Below, piece after piece: positions 9,051 through 11,538 of a stretch of 11,538 nucleotides of DNA. Positions within the stretch are counted from its first letter, which is position 1, and each line of letters begins with the position of its first letter. A program made the position numbers and the translations under genes. This DNA comes from Scenedesmus sp. ARA3 (lineage: Eukaryota; Chlorophyta; Chlorophyceae; Sphaeropleales; Scenedesmaceae): assembly GCA_004335835.1 (NCBI GenBank), contig RWJK01000912.1, positions 7,154 to 18,691 of the forward strand. The letters run 5' to 3'. Below the pieces are notes generated by a model. That model was given only the letters and a program-made list of their open reading frames with translations. It did no database searches and had not been told where the DNA came from.

Positions 9051-9334
9051 AGGGTGCACAATGCCGGACAGTGTCTGAGTAAGAACCAGCAGCTGCCACT
9101 GTGGCAGGCGATGTAGGTCATATATGACCGAGGGTCCAGCAAGTGAAGGCAGACCAGCACACACAAGCACCATGCACGCCTCTGCCTGAACATGTCACTG
9201 CACCAACTTGTGAGCAGGGCCGCCGCATGCAGCACGTGCACGCACACTCATACACGCATGCATTATCTTGCATAGGTACAACCCAGCTGGTACTATCAGT
9301 AGTTATGCCGTAACTGATCAGTGATCATAACAGA

Positions 9335-9507
9335 TCATGACCTGTACCTCTTCACCAGCCAAGCCTCCAGCTGCTCCAAGCACTGCGGCATGTTCTGCCT
9401 GCCCAAGCCAATGCTGAAATGCACACTAGGCTCATGATCATACACGCCAGCTGGCAGCACCAGCACGCCACTCTCCTGCACCAGCTACAGCTGCTCACAC
9501 CACACCG
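9335..9507 (-). pseudogene. Duplicate of the aminotransferase terminal exon, downstream of the true stop
   Basis: Bases 9331-9509 repeat about 9602-9783. On the minus strand the copy encodes the same C-terminus, from ESGVLVLPAGVYDHEPSV to QCLEQLEAWLVKRYRS and a TGA at 9335-9337. Differences from the true exon: a TAG just before the segment, a 9-base in-frame deletion (RRG lost), and Ser (codon 9413-9415) in place of the conserved Arg before the VGLGR motif. I count about eleven silent changes against about seven that alter residues, more silent change than free drift would give. The TAG could act as a 3' splice site ending in AG, but I find no donor in the upstream exon that would keep the frame. 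It is either a decayed duplicate in the 3' UTR or an alternative last exon. Confidence 0.8.
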
Positions 9508-9606
9508 CTGTTGCGCTTGCGTTGCGCCACCACAAGCAGCACGTGTGCACACCCACACCCACACAAACACCTGCATCAACGTCCATAAGACATACATTAT
9601 GCAGAA

Positions 9607-11207
9607 TCATGACCTGTACTTCTTCACGAGCCATGCCTCCAGCTGCTCCAAGCACTGCGGCAAATTCTGCCTCCCCAGGCCAACCCTGAAGTGCCCCCGT
9701 CGCACACTCGGCTCATGGTCATACACCCCTGCCGGCAGCAGCAGCACGCCACTCTCATTCACCAGCTGCTCACACCACTGCTCAACATCCTCCCCAGTAG
9801 TCAGCCTAGGGAAGGCAATGGGGCCGCCTTGAGGCCTGTGCCACTCCAAAACGTCAGTCCAGCGGGCAAAGAAGGTGTCTGCTGCGGCCAGGTTGGTTGT
9901 GATGATGTCCCTGCAGCGCTGCGTGAGCTTTGGGGTGGCTCTGACCGCTGCCAGCGCAAGCACCTGCAGGGCGGCAGCACGGGCAACAGAGGATAACATA
10001 GCCTGGTGGTGTGCGTTGGCTGCTTTCAGTTGCGGCATGCTGCTGCATCAGTGTGCTGCTCCAGGTGTGCTGCCGTCATTCCATGTGTCTCAGGGTTCGA
10101 GTATACCAAGCGACTTGAATTATGCACAAGGGACAGCGCAGTTCACCCGTGGCTTCATTCTGCTGCAGTTTGAATGGCACACCGTTTCATAGCTGAGCTA
10201 TCAGTGCACCGGCGGCAGGCGTACCTCAGAGGTAGCTGGGCTGCAGATGGTAGTGTAATCCTGCAGCACACAGCAGCAGCAATGCACAGCTCTGTCAGCG
10301 CTTCAAAGGCTGTACTGCGCATCACTTTCCTGCAAGCTGAGCTCCCCTATCGCATACGCTCGCGCAACAATGATGTTACAAGCAACTACGCCCGCCCCGT
10401 ACGCCGCACGTTCCGTGCTAGCACCTGCAGCAGCAGCTGCGCATCCTGGTAAGCCAGCCAGCCCAGCCGCAGCCCGGGCAGCCCCCAGCCTGCCACCCAG
10501 CCCATTACCCAGCCTGTGACTCCTCGTTCAGAGGTGGACCCACCTTCAGGGCTAGCACCTGCTGCAGAAGTTGGCTGTCCTGGCAGGCCAGCCAGCCCAG
10601 CCGCAGTCCCGGCAGCCCCCAGCTCTTGCTCAGCCCACACAGCGACACGCCGCGCTCGTAGACGTCAGCAGCAGCTGGCAGCGGCGCGCTGGGTGGCAGC
10701 TCTGCATGAGGGCGTGATTAACAGCAGGCAATGACAGTACATGTGGCCACTGAACAGCCACGCATGGGGACTTGTGAAGGTGACATAAGCAGTAACCAGC
10801 GTCACTTGCGGGCGTGAACGCCAGCGCTCACCCATGACTCGTCCATCTCGTCACACAACGGCCACACATGTGGGCTTGCACACAAACAGGTAACAAACAG
10901 CTGCACTGGTGCAGTTGAATGCCAGCTCACTTGCGCGCCAGCGCTCACCCTTTAACTCGTCCATCTCGTCGCACAACGGCCACACATGTGGGCTTGCACA
11001 TAGGTAACAAACAGCATCACTGGTGGAGTTGAATGCCAGCGCTCACTTGCAAATAAGACGATGCTAAGCATGGTAAAAGCATAGCCGCGCACCTTCAAGC
11101 AATGCTGGTCCAGAAGCCCCCCGCCCTAGGGCTCCTGACGCTCGCTTGCACGCCAGCACTCACCCGTGAATTTGTACATCTTGTCACTGAACAGCCACAC
11201 ATATGGG
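9607..11207 (-). CDS. PLP-dependent aminotransferase, class I/II fold type I (3' part; N-terminal exons not seen)
   Basis: Recognised exons in order: 11207-11164 or 10992-10949 (one of several copies), 10701-10544, 10260-10225 and 9963-9607, joined by GT-AG introns with matching phases. The enzyme should transfer amino groups through pyridoxal phosphate; the substrate cannot be named. Seen: FSDKMY, matching the family's SDE(M/V)YR segment whose Asp contacts the PLP ring nitrogen; ERGVSLCGLSKSWGLPGLRLGW with the Schiff-base Lys at codon 10627-10625; DYTTICSPATSE; and the C-terminal domain with HFRVGLGRQN, whose Arg (codon 9687-9685) matches the carboxylate-binding Arg. The order and spacing match bacterial and plant members of about 370-400 residues. 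The N-terminal domain, including an NPTG motif, is missing and should lie beyond the window. No SDEMYR exon is perfect, so the gene may be failing or may use alternative exons. It is convergent with glycine-zipper gene B. Confidence 0.82.
10410..10489 (-). pseudogene. Duplicate of the catalytic-lysine exon, lacking the lysine
   Basis: About 10417-10502 repeats about 10551-10631 with an offset of 134. On the minus strand it encodes WGLPGLRLGWLAYQDAQLL, nearly the same as the true exon, but the Ser-Lys-Ser just before it is replaced by Val-Ala-Gly. An AG (10491-10490) precedes the copy and a GT (10409-10408) follows it. Using these, the copy would be 80 nt with start phase 1 and end phase 0, exactly the phases of the true exon. 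It could therefore replace the true exon without a frameshift, giving a protein without the PLP-binding Lys. Read straight through without splicing it meets a stop at 10386-10388. Use of these sites is not shown. Confidence 0.78.
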
Positions 11208-11276
11208 CTGGCACATAGGTAACAAACAGCGGCACTGGTGGAGTTGAATGCCAGCTCACTTGCACGCCAGCACTCA
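10743..11276 (-). repeat. Array of a 43-44 nt exon plus short intron, about 117 bp unit, in the aminotransferase gene
   Basis: Copies of one exon-like unit on the minus strand: 11207-11164 (PYVWLFSDKMYKFTG), 10992-10949 (PHVWPLCDEMDELKG), 10874-10832 (PHVWPLCDEMDESW, one base short and so out of phase), and a truncated copy starting near 10770 (AWLFSGHMY). The first three have an AG before and GTGAG after. Between them lies a shared intron-like part with GTAACAAACAGC and GTTGAATGCCAGC (plus strand) at about 10891, 11004 and 11218; a further intron fragment ends near 11276. Copies at 10992 and 10874 are 118 bp apart; the next is 215 bp away. The copies fall into two types, FSD/FSG and LCD. Confidence 0.82.
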
Positions 11277-11397
11277 ATTTCGCATGATGCTATGATGCTA
11301 TCATGCTGGACAGCAGTGCTTGCATGGACAGCCAACTTGGAGCGCCGGGGGACCTTGGGCGGGGGGTCTCCCGGACAAGCAATGCTTGAAGGTGCGC
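11087..11397. repeat. Inverted repeat pair (11087-11130 and 11353-11397) around one exon copy
   Basis: The left arm, starting GCGCACCTTCAAGCA, matches the reverse complement of the right arm over about 45 bp with five mismatches and one indel. Both arms include a CCCCCCGCCC block. The roughly 220 bp between them contain the exon copy at 11164-11207. This could be a small inverted-repeat element or an inverted duplication. I see no clear target-site duplication. Confidence 0.7.
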
Positions 11398-11538
11398 AGC
11401 TTTGCATTTGTAGCACTGGATTTGTTACCATGTGACATTCGACGGCCACATCGTCTGCACACGCTTGACAGCGTTGCAACATACTTCCTTTCTCTTCTTC
11501 ACACCTGCCAACTCACGGCATTTCATAACCTGTAGCTG
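11208..11538. other. Window end: aminotransferase intron or upstream sequence, no exon recognised
   Basis: An upstream aminotransferase exon ending in phase 2 and carrying an NPTG-type motif would be expected on the minus strand, but I find none. The stretch contains the last intron-type repeat fragment (to about 11276) and the right arm of an inverted repeat. A minus-strand frame is open from 11482 to 11126, but apart from the exon copy it resembles nothing I know. Confidence 0.5.

Larger units (their letters stand above)
8533..9334. other. Convergent intergenic region between glycine-zipper gene B and the aminotransferase gene
   Basis: No coding gene is recognised. It probably holds the 3' UTRs of both flanking convergent genes. 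A 7 bp stem (GCCCCAT 8996-9002, ATGGGGC 9009-9015) sits immediately before the plus-strand TGTAA at 9016-9020, and a minus-strand TGTAA lies at 9046-9050. A perfect 10 bp palindrome ACTGATCAGT is at 9313-9322, flanked by GTTATG (9302-9307) and CATAAC (9326-9331). Confidence 0.5.

Noticed and set aside
10743..11276. CRISPR-like array
   Set aside because: Units are about 117 bp, diverged, and carry exon and splice features; the context is eukaryotic.
11353..11400. Possible NPTG-type aminotransferase exon on the minus strand (reads PGDPPPK)
   Set aside because: Only a vague likeness, no splice borders in the right phase, and the sequence is part of an inverted repeat.

Overview
This looks like nuclear DNA from a green alga. 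The evidence is spliced genes with many short GT-AG introns, abundant CAG/CTG triplet tracts, TGTAA motifs (the usual chlorophyte poly(A) signal) downstream of some genes, and an LSm spliceosomal gene. A chlorophycean such as a Scenedesmus-like alga is my inference; no marker fixes the genus. Exon joins below were made by eye from splice consensus, reading phase and family alignment from memory. No transcript data or database search was available.

Five genes alternate in orientation. (1) 916-3812, minus: a seven-exon NAD(P)H:quinone oxidoreductase of the medium-chain dehydrogenase/reductase superfamily, with a probable organelle-targeting presequence. (2) 4229-5651, plus: a five-exon LSM8, a subunit of the nuclear LSm2-8 ring that binds U6 snRNA. 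Genes 1 and 2 are divergent across about 416 bp. (3) 6365-6974, minus, and (4) 7337-8532, plus: two divergent small glycine-zipper proteins across a 362 bp spacer. Both have a phase-1 intron splitting the codon for residue 50, so they look like an inverted paralogous pair. (5) 9607 to at least 11207, minus: the 3' part of a fold-type I PLP-dependent aminotransferase (class I/II), whose N-terminal exons lie outside the window or were not recognised.

The most unusual content is repeated duplication of single exons inside or next to genes. The quinone oxidoreductase has a second, 96%-identical start of exon 3 in intron 2. The aminotransferase has an extra copy of the catalytic-lysine exon that lacks the lysine, several copies of a 43-44 nt exon with its short intron in which the PLP-contacting motif varies, and a second terminal exon downstream of the stop that lacks the conserved arginine. 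Several copies keep splice signals and reading phase, and two show mostly codon-silent differences. They could be alternative exons or decaying duplicates.

In three genes CTG triplet tracts sit just before the 3' splice site on the sense strand, the longest being 27 pure CTG units. The flanks (1-915, 5652-6364, 8533-9334, 11208-11538) hold repeats and probable UTRs but no gene I can recognise.
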